From Thermotogaceae bacterium (GTDB lineage: Bacteria; Thermotogota; Thermotogae; MWEM01), in assembly GCA_030445775.1 (NCBI GenBank), contig JASUTC010000010.1, positions 1 through 35,373 on the forward strand: a stretch of 35,373 nt of DNA. Reading direction: 5' to 3'. The notes beneath the pieces are model-generated. The model made no database searches and was not told where the DNA came from. It was given only the letters and a program-made list of their open reading frames with translations. The translations under genes were made by a program, and so were the position numbers. Within the stretch, counting starts at the first letter, position 1. Every line of letters starts with the position of its first letter. Positions 35,017 through 35,373 of the stretch are shown in pieces.

Positions 35017-35044
35017 CCCCCCCTTTTTTGGGGGGGATTTTTTT
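35017..35044 (+). terminator. Intrinsic terminator between binding-protein gene and downstream GH13 gene
   Basis: CCCCCCC-TTTTTT-GGGGGGG-ATTTTTTT. Confidence 0.88.
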
Positions 35045-35046
35045 AG

Positions 35047-35373
<327 letters not shown>

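Overview
AT-rich window with short intergenic gaps that looks like a Thermotogota chromosome (taxon is inference). No rRNA, tRNA, CRISPR array or transposon is supported. From left to right it holds: a partial hflK-like gene; tatD, mtnA and an alpha-glucan phosphorylase; a zur-znuACB-like metal uptake operon; a tight nine-gene minus-strand operon (7604..17969); a divergent sugar ABC transporter (18254..21260); cheD-cheB-cheR; pyk and pfkA with several uncharacterised genes; a UbiB/AarF-like kinase; and a LacI + MalFG-like permeases + binding protein + GH13 operon running off the right edge. The main finding is the nine-gene operon. Gene order from its promoter end is ROK regulator, FucI/AraA-type isomerase, GPH symporter, EamA/DMT exporter, PhpC-like Fe-alcohol dehydrogenase, transketolase N-half, transketolase C-half, YihQ-like GH31 and an RpiB-like isomerase. 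This matches, function by function, the transketolase-based sulfoquinovose pathway (sulfo-TK: SqvD, SqwGH, SqwI, SqwF plus a sulfoquinovosidase). Several enzymes carry non-canonical active-site residues. The GH31 has Gln at the position I align with the sulfonate-binding Arg301 of E. coli YihQ, so the true substrate may be a variant and needs testing. A strong terminator-like hairpin lies inside the first codons of an ABC permease, and a second strong terminator follows the other binding-protein gene.
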